Below, piece after piece: positions 16,933-22,981 of a stretch of DNA of 41,772 bases. The position numbers and the translations under genes were made by a program. Below the pieces are notes generated by a model. It was not told where the DNA came from. It saw nothing but the letters and a program-made list of their open reading frames with translations, and searched no databases. Origin of the DNA: an uncultured Bacilli bacterium (lineage in GTDB: Bacteria > Bacillota_I > Bacilli_A > RF39 > UBA660); NCBI GenBank assembly GCA_934130235.1, contig CAKOXU010000005.1:1-41772 (forward strand). The letters are read 5' to 3'. Numbering within the stretch: position 1 is the stretch's first letter; each line of letters starts with the position of its first letter.

Positions 16933-17664
16933 GTGAATTTATATGCTTTTTTATTATCATTTTTAGCTAGTATTTCTACTATAATAGGATTTTTTGTAAT
17001 ATTTATAAAAAAAGATAAGTCTAATATTATAAGTTTATCTTTAGGTTTAGCAAGTGGTGTAATGTTATGCGTTTCTATAACTGATTTAATGCCTAATGCA
17101 ATGCGTTTGTTAATAAATAGTACAAATATACCAAATACAATCTTTTACCTTGTATTTGGCTTTTTAACAGGTATTATGATAACTAATGTATTTAATAAGC
17201 TTGAATTAAAAAAAGATAAGTTATACAATGTAGGTATAATTAGTATGATAGCTATAATTTTACATAATATACCCGAAGGCATAATAACATACATTACTGC
17301 ATCATCTAATATAAATTTAGGAATAAAATTAACGGTAGCAATTGCCTTACATAATATACCCGAAGGAATTACAATAAGTATACCCATATTTTTTTCTACA
17401 AAAAATAAGTTTAAAGCATTTTTATATACTTTTTTATCAGGATTTAGTGAACTTATAGGTTCTATAGTTTGTTACTTGTTTTTGTCTAAATATATTAATA
17501 ATATAGTTTTGGGTATTATATACTCTGTAATAGCCGGAATGATGATAAATATATCAATAAATGATTTATATAAAGAATCTATAACTTATAATAAAAGGTA
17601 TACAAATACTGCATTTATTATTGGCATTATTTTTATTATTATTAATCATTTTGTATTTAGCTAA
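16933..17664 (+). CDS. ZIP-family divalent metal transporter
   Basis: A 243-residue ZIP permease, ZupT-like, importing Zn2+ or related metals. Eight or so hydrophobic segments are visible. The metal-site motif HNIPEG occurs twice, at 111-116 and 140-145, as expected for TM4 and TM5. The central loop lacks the His-rich stretch seen in some relatives. It starts with GTG (16933), 4 bases after GGTGA, and probably shares a transcript with the SGNH gene. The two motif copies are encoded by an identical 20-base stretch, described as a repeat. Confidence 0.88.
   Translation: MNLYAFLLSFLASISTIIGFFVIFIKKDKSNIISLSLGLASGVMLCVSITDLMPNAMRLLINSTNIPNTIFYLVFGFLTGIMITNVFNKLELKKDKLYNVGIISMIAIILHNIPEGIITYITASSNINLGIKLTVAIALHNIPEGITISIPIFFSTKNKFKAFLYTFLSGFSELIGSIVCYLFLSKYINNIVLGIIYSVIAGMMINISINDLYKESITYNKRYTNTAFIIGIIFIIINHFVFS
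17260..17366 (+). repeat. 20-bp perfect direct repeat inside the ZIP gene
   Basis: The same 20 bases (centre ATACCCGAAGG) occur at 17260-17279 and 17347-17366, 87 bases apart and in frame. Each copy encodes an HNIPEG motif. Confidence 0.9.
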
Positions 17665-17668
17665 TAAG

Positions 17669-17697
17669 TTTACAAAAAAAACATTGTGTGCTAAAAT
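17669..17697 (+). promoter_or_regulatory. Promoter of the TSCPD gene
   Basis: TTTACA (17669-17674), 17 bp, TAAAAT (17692-17697) with a TGC extension. GGAGGG follows and the ATG is at 17716. Confidence 0.7.
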
Positions 17698-17715
17698 AAT
17701 TCATGGAGGGATAAT

Positions 17716-17988
17716 ATGAAAACATTTGAATATACTCCAACAGGTGTTTGTTCATCAAAAATGATATTTAACATTGAAAATGATATTGTTAAGGATGTTA
17801 GAGTAATAGGTGGTTGCCCTGGAAATTCTCTAGGAATAAGAGAACTTTGCAAAGGTCAAAAGATTGATTATATAATTGAAAAATTAAAAGGAATTAGATG
17901 TGGATTTAAATCTACATCATGTCCTGACCAAATATCAAAAGCGTTAATTAAATACAAAGAAGAGAGTGATAATAATGAAAAAATATAA
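17716..17988 (+). CDS. TSCPD-domain protein (TIGR03905 type)
   Basis: This 90-residue protein is a stand-alone TSCPD domain, the C-terminal module also found on vitamin-B12-dependent ribonucleotide reductases. Visible features are TPTGVCSSKMIFNIEND at the start, the GGCPGNSLG turn and the STSCPDQI motif, with conserved cysteines that could bind metal. The function of stand-alone members is unknown. GGAGGG precedes the ATG. It overlaps the following membrane-protein gene by 14 bases, so the two are translationally coupled. Confidence 0.85.
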   Translation: MKTFEYTPTGVCSSKMIFNIENDIVKDVRVIGGCPGNSLGIRELCKGQKIDYIIEKLKGIRCGFKSTSCPDQISKALIKYKEESDNNEKI

Positions 17989-18280
17989 AATACATAAAGT
18001 TTCTGATGTAGTCGCACTAGAAAACAGAGATTTAGCAATCAATGCAACTCAAGCATTTGGTATAACTACAATGGCAGGGGTAATTTTATTACATGAGGGA
18101 TTGCTTAATGGTTTAAATATAAATATCAGCTTTGTTAATGATATGATAACTTCAGTAGGCGGTTTACTTACAGGAGTTGGATTAATTGGTGGAAGTGTCA
18201 GCTTATATGATGTTTATAGTGCTAATAAAGAAATAAAAGAAAATATAGAAGTAGAAGAAAATAAAAACAAAAGTCGTTAG
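17975..18280 (+). CDS. Hypothetical small membrane protein, 101 aa
   Basis: I do not recognise this protein. A short basic N-terminus (KKYKIHK) is followed by two hydrophobic segments (about residues 22-44 and 55-78, the second Gly-rich: GGLLTGVGLIGG) and a charged Glu/Lys tail. The ATG at 17975 fits the AGAGAG ribosome site better than the GTG at 17966. It overlaps the TSCPD gene by 14 bases and ends at a hairpin terminator. The close coupling suggests a shared job, but no function can be read from the sequence. Confidence 0.65.
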   Translation: MKKYKIHKVSDVVALENRDLAINATQAFGITTMAGVILLHEGLLNGLNINISFVNDMITSVGGLLTGVGLIGGSVSLYDVYSANKEIKENIEVEENKNKSR

Positions 18281-18295
18281 ACTTTTATTTTTTTC
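18269..18295 (+). terminator. Intrinsic terminator
   Basis: AAAAGTC (18269-18275) pairs with GACTTTT (18280-18286) around a GTTA loop, followed by a T-rich run. It includes the stop of the upstream gene. Confidence 0.75.
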
Positions 18296-18524
18296 TTTTT
18301 ATTTTTTTTCTTTTATATGGATTTTTTTCATCTGTAAGATCAATTAAATAATCTATACTAGTCCCATAGAGTAGGGCAAGTTTCTCCAATCTATCAACTG
18401 GAATAGTAACATCGCCATTTTCGTATCTTGAATAGTTTTGTTGTTTAATACCTAATGTTTCTGCAACGTATTCCTGTGAAAGATTTAATTCCTTTCTTAA
18501 CTCCTTTAATCTTTTAAGATCCAT
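18285..18524 (-). CDS. XRE-family transcriptional regulator, 79 aa
   Basis: A compact Cro/CI-type DNA-binding protein. The helix-turn-helix is in LKELRKELNLSQEYVAETLGIKQQNYSRYENGDVTIPVDRLEKLALLYGTSIDYLIDL, typical XRE throughout. It ends in a very basic tail (KRKKIKRKK) and has no effector domain. AAGGTGA precedes the ATG. The promoter is near-consensus and an 11-bp palindrome (18575-18585) covers its start-site region, so autoregulation is plausible. It is the last gene before a 640-base gene-free stretch. It could be a phage-derived regulator, but no other phage gene is present. Confidence 0.85.
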   Translation of the reverse strand: MDLKRLKELRKELNLSQEYVAETLGIKQQNYSRYENGDVTIPVDRLEKLALLYGTSIDYLIDLTDEKNPYKRKKIKRKK

Positions 18525-18574
18525 TATTTCACCTTCATTTTCTTTTGATTGTTAAGATATTTAAATTTTTATTG

Positions 18575-18585
18575 TATAGTCTATA
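18575..18585. promoter_or_regulatory. Possible operator palindrome
   Basis: TATAGTCTATA, an odd palindrome centred on 18580, covers the expected start of transcription of the minus-strand XRE gene. Confidence 0.4.
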
Positions 18586-18613
18586 TTATACTTTTAATAC
18601 TTGTTTTAGTCAA
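18585..18613 (-). promoter_or_regulatory. Promoter of the 79-aa XRE gene
   Basis: Minus-strand TTGACT (18613-18608), 17 bp, TATAAT (18590-18585). This is the best sigma-A match in the island. Confidence 0.82.
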
Positions 18614-18751
18614 TAGGTAATTGGTTAGTAGCTCTATTCTATCAAGAAGTTAACATAATATATATTATAGGAAATTATATTATTTTATTTTAATACAATT
18701 ATAATAATATATAATAATAGTTTTATGCTTAACAGTCAGTAATATTTTATT

Positions 18752-18791
18752 ATATTACATGTATCATATTAATTTATGGTATATGTAATAT
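18752..18791. other. Long hairpin, 17-bp stem
   Basis: Bases 18752-18768 pair with 18775-18791 around a 6-base loop. Only two pairs are G-T wobbles. No T tract follows on either side, so it is not an ordinary terminator. It could be a structured RNA or a DNA cruciform site. Confidence 0.55.
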
Positions 18792-18916
18792 TAAACAGAT
18801 GTTAAATATTTTATATTTTAAATATTATTAATTTTATACAATAAGCATTATACATCAGTATATTTTGTATTTTTCTATATCTATATATATAAATATAACT
18901 ATGACATAACTATATT

Positions 18917-18950
18917 TCCCCTATTTTTATATATACAAGTAATAGGGAGG
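18917..18950. repeat. CCCCTA hairpin element, copy A
   Basis: CCCTATT (18919-18925) pairs with AATAGGG (18941-18947) around a 15-base loop, flanked by TTC and AGGTTTAA. Copy B has the same stem length and loop length. Confidence 0.6.
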
Positions 18951-19113
18951 TTTAATATTTTGAATCGAGAAATAACTATATGTATAATTTATCATCTCGG
19001 TTTAAATTAAATTTTAAATTTTAGGTAATTTAAGTATTAAAACTAATATTTTAATTTAAAATATATTATACAGCATTATTATAGTTAGAATTTTTATAGT
19101 TTATATTACATTG

Positions 19114-19144
19114 TTCCCCTACTCTAAAATATATAATAGGGGAG
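19114..19144. repeat. CCCCTA hairpin element, copy B
   Basis: TCCCCTA (19115-19121) pairs with TAGGGGA (19137-19143) around a 15-base loop, followed by GTTTAA as in copy A. Not followed by a T tract on either strand. Confidence 0.6.
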
Positions 19145-19145
19145 T

Positions 19146-19175
19146 TTAAAAAAAATATAGAATTAATCTATATTT
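19146..19175 (-). terminator. Intrinsic terminator of the 261-aa regulator
   Basis: A 9-bp stem (19167-19175 with 19153-19161) with a 5-base loop, then a T tract on the minus strand. The stop codon lies in the loop. Confidence 0.75.
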
Positions 19176-19948
19176 CTAAATGCAGTTTTTCTAGATTCAA
19201 TTTCAGCAATTTTATCAAAAACTTCAGTTGCATTATCATTTGTTATTTCAGTGTATCCCAATTCTTTAAGTGCTTGTGAACGAATATTATTTAATTCCAT
19301 GGTTCTACTTAATTGATCTTCAATTTTTTGTTCAATTTGATTTACAAATCGTCTATGTGATTCAGCTAGTTTAGTTTTAGATGCTTTACCACTTCTATAA
19401 AGAACCATAGCAGAGAACATTACACTCTCAAATATAAATTGTTGGTCTTCGTCAAAAGCAAACTCCATTGGTTTTTCAAAGCCTGTTTCTTTAGCAACAT
19501 AAGCTAAAATGTATTTTAATTCTTTAGTATTATTCATTGCTTGCAAATAATGATACAAATATTTTACAATATTCTTTCCCTCTTTACCGGAATCTTCTAA
19601 GTATTCTTTTACTAACTCTGTTATTCCGATGAATATTTCTTGATTCTCATTACTAACTCCATTAAGTATATCTGAGTTGATATTATTTTCTTGTTTTGAA
19701 ATACATAGATTATTTAATCTATTTTCTACTTCTGTAATATAATCTGTATCAAGCTTAATGTTATTTAATTCCTCTACTTTTTTAACTCCCAATAAGTTTA
19801 ATAATAGTACTTTTTTGTCGTTAGGCCATTTATTTATACTATCTAATTCTAAATAATTATATATCATTTGTCTAGATACTCCTAAATATTTAGATAATTT
19901 TACTTTTGATATCCCCAGTTCTTTTAATAATTCTCCTATGTTATTCAT
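19163..19948 (-). CDS. Helix-turn-helix regulator with unknown C-terminal domain, 261 aa
   Basis: The N-terminus is a helix-turn-helix of the XRE type (IGELLKELGISKVKLSKYLGVSRQMIYNYLELDS). The remaining ~190 residues are helical and charged, without a match I recognise; a stretch around residues 100-175 (GITELVKEYLEDSGKEG, LKYILAYVAKETGFEKPMEFAFDEDQQFIF) could be a sensory or dimerisation domain. The ATG at 19948 has AGGAGG 7 bases upstream; an in-frame start at 19972 is inside the promoter. A perfect 9-bp inverted repeat centred on the -35 box suggests autorepression. Confidence 0.75.
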   Translation of the reverse strand: MNNIGELLKELGISKVKLSKYLGVSRQMIYNYLELDSINKWPNDKKVLLLNLLGVKKVEELNNIKLDTDYITEVENRLNNLCISKQENNINSDILNGVSNENQEIFIGITELVKEYLEDSGKEGKNIVKYLYHYLQAMNNTKELKYILAYVAKETGFEKPMEFAFDEDQQFIFESVMFSAMVLYRSGKASKTKLAESHRRFVNQIEQKIEDQLSRTMELNNIRSQALKELGYTEITNDNATEVFDKIAEIESRKTAFRNID

Positions 19949-19970
19949 ATTTATGCCTCCTACTATTATC

Positions 19971-19998
19971 ATTTTACCACATTCTTTACATTTGTCAA
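19971..19998 (-). promoter_or_regulatory. Promoter of the 261-aa regulator
   Basis: Minus-strand TTGACA (19998-19993), 16 bp, TAAAAT (19976-19971) with a TGG extension. The consensus -35 is enclosed by an inverted repeat. Confidence 0.82.
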
Positions 19999-20008
19999 GT
20001 GTAAAGAA
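19982..20008. promoter_or_regulatory. Operator-like inverted repeat over the -35 box
   Basis: TTCTTTACA (19982-19990) and its perfect complement TGTAAAGAA (20000-20008), separated by 9 bases that contain the -35 box. Geometry and position fit a dimeric repressor site. Confidence 0.7.
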
Positions 20009-20015
20009 ATAGTAT

Positions 20016-20627
20016 TTAATATATTCCTTTTGTAAATAGAAATAGTTTTGGAGTTATAAATGACTCAAACAAAATACTTAATAATAATATAAATCCTAAA
20101 AAGAAAAAAGTATATGTATATTTCTTTATTATTTGCCTTATATTGATACTTTTATTAGCTTTATATGACTTAATCATATTTAATGATAAACGAGCTGTAT
20201 AAGCAGTTAAAACTCCATATACTAGTATGTTTATTATATTATGTGGAAATATATATATAATTGATAGTATTATACCTTTAATTCCTTTAGTATATATAAA
20301 TGATGAAATGCTAAATCCTAATACAAATGATTTATAAAATAAAACTAAAATATTTACAGGAAATAGAATGTATGTTAATCCTATTATCCAGATAAGTAAT
20401 AAAAATGAAAAATTATTAATAAGAGTATTTTTTAATAAAAGTATATTATCTATTGGTTTACTCACGTTTTCTATAAAACTTGATACATATTCAAGTACTA
20501 GCTTTTTATCCGCATCATTTAATAAAACAATAAAAAGAGAACCACACACTACTCCACTTAATATAATTATAATCATATATAATACAGTCTTTTTGTCAAA
20601 TTTTATTTCATTTAATAGTTTGTCCAT
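20016..20627 (-). CDS. spoIIM: Stage II sporulation protein M
   Basis: SpoIIM is the integral membrane subunit of the SpoIID-SpoIIM-SpoIIP machine that remodels septal peptidoglycan and drives engulfment. The 203-residue protein has about five hydrophobic segments and the family features: an N-terminal cytoplasmic start, ILLIWIIGLTYILFPVNILVLFYKSFVLGFSISSFIY, and GIKGIILSIIYIFPHNIINI. AGGTGAT lies 4 bases before the ATG. A GAATATT box and AATATATT 13 bases further downstream fit a sigma-E promoter only moderately. Confidence 0.9.
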   Translation of the reverse strand: MDKLLNEIKFDKKTVLYMIIIILSGVVCGSLFIVLLNDADKKLVLEYVSSFIENVSKPIDNILLLKNTLINNFSFLLLIWIIGLTYILFPVNILVLFYKSFVLGFSISSFIYTKGIKGIILSIIYIFPHNIINILVYGVLTAYTARLSLNMIKSYKANKSINIRQIIKKYTYTFFFLGFILLLSILFESFITPKLFLFTKGIY

Positions 20628-20642
20628 ATAATCACCTAATTA

Positions 20643-20671
20643 AATATATTATTTTTATATAAAAATATTCC
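20643..20671 (-). promoter_or_regulatory. Possible sigma-E-type promoter of spoIIM
   Basis: GAATATT (minus strand, ending near 20664) matches the sigma-E -35 pattern. A 13-base spacer leads to AATATATT, a partial (about 5 of 8) match to CATACAAT. The start codon is 15 bases after the -10. Confidence 0.4.
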
Positions 20672-20690
20672 AAATATAATAAAAATAAGA

Positions 20691-20696
20691 TATAAT
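20691..20696 (+). promoter_or_regulatory. -10 box of the 26-aa peptide gene
   Basis: TATAAT, 16 bases before the ATG at 20713. The -35 region (TTCCAA at 20668-20673) is weak. Confidence 0.45.
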
Positions 20697-20712
20697 TATA
20701 TTGAGGTGTATT

Positions 20713-20793
20713 ATGAAATTATTATTAAAAATATTTATTGTATTAATGGTTCTTGCAATGGCTCTTGGACCAATATTCGCTGTATTTGCATAA
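20713..20793 (+). CDS. Small membrane peptide, 26 aa
   Basis: A short gene: MKLLLKIFIVLMVLAMALGP followed by IFAVFA. Two lysines precede a single hydrophobic helix of about 20 residues, giving a one-span membrane peptide. AGGTG lies 5 bases before the ATG, a TATAAT lies 16 bases before it, and a strong hairpin terminator begins at the stop codon. These three signals in the right order are the reason to call it. It is divergent from spoIIM and convergent with mscL. Function unknown. Confidence 0.65.
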   Translation: MKLLLKIFIVLMVLAMALGPIFAVFA

Positions 20794-20825
20794 AAAAAGT
20801 TCTATTTTTTAGAACTCTTTTTTTT
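20793..20825. terminator. Bidirectional terminator
   Basis: AGTTCTA (20798-20804) pairs with TAGAACT (20810-20816), flanked by A and T runs on the two sides. It serves the small peptide gene and mscL and contains the mscL stop. Confidence 0.82.
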
Positions 20826-21188
20826 AAGTAAATCTCTAATTTCTTCAAGTAATATTACTTCGTTTGATTTAACTGGTTTAGTCTCTTTTTTCTTTTCTTC
20901 TTTATGAAGCAATTTATTAACAGCTTTTATACAAATAAATATACAGAAAGCAACTATTAAAAAATCTACTACATTTTGTAAAAAAATACCATATTTTATT
21001 TGTGCATCTGCTACTTTAATAGCTAATCCGCTAAAGTCGATACCACCTATTATTATACCAACTAAAGGCATAATAATATTATCTACTAATGAAGAAACTA
21101 TTTTAGAAAATGCTGTACCAATTACAACACCTACAGCTAAATTTACAACATTACCTTTTGATATAAATTCTTTAAATTCTTTTAACAT
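20802..21188 (-). CDS. mscL: Large-conductance mechanosensitive channel
   Basis: MscL opens under membrane tension to release solutes in osmotic downshock. The 128-residue protein has the family start (FKEFISKGNVVNLAVGVVIGTAFSKIVSSLVDNIIMPLVG, TM1), a short loop, TM2 (YGIFLQNVVDFLIVAFCIFICIKAVN) and a charged C-terminal helix (NEVILLEEIRDLLKKK). GGAGG precedes the ATG. Everything is standard. Confidence 0.95.
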   Translation of the reverse strand: MLKEFKEFISKGNVVNLAVGVVIGTAFSKIVSSLVDNIIMPLVGIIIGGIDFSGLAIKVADAQIKYGIFLQNVVDFLIVAFCIFICIKAVNKLLHKEEKKKETKPVKSNEVILLEEIRDLLKKKSSKK

Positions 21189-21205
21189 AACTTACCTCCA
21201 TATAA

Positions 21206-21214
21206 ATTATACCA
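21206..21214 (-). promoter_or_regulatory. mscL promoter -10 region
   Basis: Extended -10 TGGTATAAT on the minus strand just upstream of the GGAGG ribosome site of mscL. No clear -35. Confidence 0.55.
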
Positions 21215-21234
21215 TATATTTATTTTTTTAAATA

Positions 21235-21636
21235 CTACTTTGTTTTTCTTTTACGTGCTTTTTGTTCTTTAATATTTTCAAGTAATATTTTTTCATTTAA
21301 ATATTTATTTAAAATTGCTTTATCAATAGTATCAAGTTGTACAATACTATATATAATGTTTAGCTTTTCAAGTAAAACACTTATATCCTTTGCAGATACA
21401 TATGAATTAGAACTCATACTAAAATCATTTATACTTTTTGTACTACCAGTTAAAGCACTTCTTGCTATAACATGAGCTTGTTTAATATCAGTAGCACTCA
21501 TAACATTTTCCAAACTAGTTTTATAAATTTGTTCAGTTTTTGTCTCTTTAATAAATTCTTCATCTATCAACTTTTTTATTTCTTTCATTCTTTTACTTTT
21601 AGTATCAGCTTTTAATATATTATATATAATTTCCAT
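21235..21636 (-). CDS. Hypothetical protein, 133 aa
   Basis: I do not recognise this soluble, mostly helical protein. It has a basic C-terminus (KEQKARKRKTK) and no membrane segment. AAAGGAAG precedes the ATG, and a near-perfect promoter (TTGACA, 17 bp, TGATAATAT) lies between it and the spoIVB terminator, so it is expressed by the vegetative machinery independently of spoIVB. No terminator separates it from mscL 46 bases downstream. Confidence 0.68.
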   Translation of the reverse strand: MEIIYNILKADTKSKRMKEIKKLIDEEFIKETKTEQIYKTSLENVMSATDIKQAHVIARSALTGSTKSINDFSMSSNSYVSAKDISVLLEKLNIIYSIVQLDTIDKAILNKYLNEKILLENIKEQKARKRKTK

Positions 21637-21663
21637 GTAATCTTCCTTTCACAACCGGGAAAT

Positions 21664-21692
21664 ATATTATCATAATTACTATATTTTGTCAA
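21664..21692 (-). promoter_or_regulatory. Promoter of the 133-aa hypothetical
   Basis: Minus-strand TTGACA (21692-21687), 17 bp, TAATAT (21669-21664) with a TGA extension. It begins 2 bases beyond the spoIVB terminator stem. Confidence 0.78.
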
Positions 21693-21694
21693 AT

Positions 21695-21720
21695 AAAAAG
21701 GAAGATTACTCTCCCTTTTT
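21695..21720 (-). terminator. Intrinsic terminator of spoIVB
   Basis: An 11-bp stem (21710-21720 with 21695-21705, one G-T pair) with a 4-base loop. It overlaps the spoIVB stop codon. Confidence 0.75.
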
Positions 21721-22695
21721 TTCTGCTTCTTCTAACATATTAGTAATAAATATACCGTATCCTTTTTTAGGATCATCTACTACTACGTGTGTAACTGCGC
21801 CTATAATATTGTTCCCTTGTATTATTGGGCTTCCGCTCATACCTTGTACTATACCATTTGTCTTTTCTAGTAGTGTTTTATCAGTTATTTCAAATGATAT
21901 ATTTTTAAGTTTATCATCTGTTTGTTTAATTGAAGTTATATTAATATCAAATTGTTCTACTTCATTATTTTTCAATACGGTTAATATAGTAGCTTTTCCA
22001 GTCTTTATCTCGTTTGGTTGGACAACTTTATAAAGTTTATTATTGTCAATATTTACCTCATAATCGCCAAATATACCTGATTTTGTATTTTTAAGTATTT
22101 TACCTTCTATGTTATCACTAAATAAAATAGCATTTTTTTCACCAGGATTTCCACGTTCGCTTTTGATTATACCAGTAATACTTGCATCAAATATAGTACC
22201 ACTTGTAAGCTTAACTATTTCTTTTGTGTCCATATTTGTTATTTCATGACCTAATACTCCAAACTTTTTTGTTTGAGGATCAATAAAGGTTAATGTACCA
22301 ATACCAGATATGGTATCTTTTACATATAATCCTGTTTTTATTCCTTCATTATCTTTTTGTAATTTTAATTTTGTAGTATAGTTTTTATTATTCCTTTTAT
22401 AATCTATATCTAACTGTTTACAATTACAAGTATTAATTAGCTCTACCATATCGTTAGTTGAAACGACTTTTTTGTCGTTAATTTTAACTATGGTATCACC
22501 TTTTTTTAAAGAAGTAGTGTCTTTTGGATCAACACCATTAACTTCATATGTACCGGCTACTATTATACCATCTGTTTTTATTTTTATTCCGACAACATCA
22601 CCAGACGCTATTATATAATCTGAATAAGCAAATACATTTATGGGAACAATAAATAGTAGAAGCAGAATAAGAGTTTTGTGTTTTTTAAAAAACAT
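21706..22695 (-). CDS. spoIVB: SpoIVB serine peptidase (S55)
   Basis: SpoIVB is made in the forespore, is exported to the intermembrane space, and cleaves SpoIVFA to trigger SpoIVFB and pro-sigma-K processing in the mother cell. It has an N-terminal hydrophobic export segment (about 8-24), a PDZ domain (about 30-110), and an S55 protease domain with the catalytic His in FGVLGHEI (H150) and the nucleophile in GMSGSPI (S288). At 329 residues it is shorter than the Bacillus protein (about 425), the difference lying mainly before the PDZ domain. AAAGGAG precedes the ATG. CATAATA (minus, 22731-22725) resembles a sigma-G -10 but has no matching -35. Confidence 0.93.
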   Translation of the reverse strand: MFFKKHKTLILLLLFIVPINVFAYSDYIIASGDVVGIKIKTDGIIVAGTYEVNGVDPKDTTSLKKGDTIVKINDKKVVSTNDMVELINTCNCKQLDIDYKRNNKNYTTKLKLQKDNEGIKTGLYVKDTISGIGTLTFIDPQTKKFGVLGHEITNMDTKEIVKLTSGTIFDASITGIIKSERGNPGEKNAILFSDNIEGKILKNTKSGIFGDYEVNIDNNKLYKVVQPNEIKTGKATILTVLKNNEVEQFDINITSIKQTDDKLKNISFEITDKTLLEKTNGIVQGMSGSPIIQGNNIIGAVTHVVVDDPKKGYGIFITNMLEEAEKKGE

Positions 22696-22736
22696 AAAAA
22701 CAACTCCTTTATAGACTACATTAATATTATGAGTAT

Positions 22737-22765
22737 AAAAAAAGAAAATATTATTGAATATCTTC
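22737..22765 (-). terminator. Intrinsic terminator of the nusB-xseA-xseB operon
   Basis: A 9-bp stem (22757-22765 with 22744-22752, one G-T pair) around a 4-base loop, followed on the minus strand by seven Ts. It contains the xseB stop. Confidence 0.72.
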
Positions 22766-22981
22766 TTCCAATTTAAAATCTTTTAAGGTTCCATCATCAC
22801 TTAGTACTTTTGTAATTTTTTCTTCATAACCCTTTAATTTTTTATCACAAAATTCCACTATTTTCATAGCTTCCATATATTTTTCTATTGACGAATCAAG
22901 ATCAATTTCTCCTGATTCTAACTCATTAATAATAGTTTCTAATTCTTTTATTTTATCTTCAAATTTCACTTCTTTACTCAT
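22751..22981 (-). CDS. xseB: Exodeoxyribonuclease VII small subunit
   Basis: XseB partners XseA in exonuclease VII, which degrades single-stranded DNA from both ends. The 76-residue protein has the short two-helix pattern of the family: KFEDKIKELETIINELESGEIDLDSSIEKYMEAMKIVEFCDKKL. The ATG overlaps the xseA stop region by 8 bases, with GGGAGA as ribosome site, giving a tightly coupled pair. Confidence 0.93.
   Translation of the reverse strand: MSKEVKFEDKIKELETIINELESGEIDLDSSIEKYMEAMKIVEFCDKKLKGYEEKITKVLSDDGTLKDFKLEEDIQ

Larger units (their letters stand above)
18525..19162. other. Gene-free AT-rich island between two regulators
   Basis: No credible ORF over these 638 bases on either strand. 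It holds the promoter of the 79-residue regulator at its left end, a 17-bp-stem hairpin (18752-18791), two copies of a CCCCTA hairpin element, and the terminator of the 261-residue regulator at its right end. It is by far the longest non-coding stretch in an otherwise very compact window. Confidence 0.8.

Noticed and set aside
18960..19010. Possible 16-residue leader peptide after GGGAGG (TTG start)
   Set aside because: The GGGAGG is the right arm of a repeated hairpin, the start is TTG at a long spacing, and nothing downstream would be attenuated on that strand.
18917..19144. CCCCTA hairpins as attachment sites or a short CRISPR
   Set aside because: Only two copies, imperfect in the loop, with a spacing unlike CRISPR, and no integrase or cas gene between or beside them.
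18285..19948. Prophage or integrative element suggested by two XRE regulators and a nearby tyrosine recombinase
   Set aside because: No other phage or plasmid gene is present, the recombinase looks like the housekeeping XerD, and no flanking att-like direct repeat was seen.
22725..22731. Sigma-G promoter for spoIVB
   Set aside because: CATAATA fits the -10, but no GNATR-type -35 is found 17-19 bases upstream, so it was not listed as a feature.
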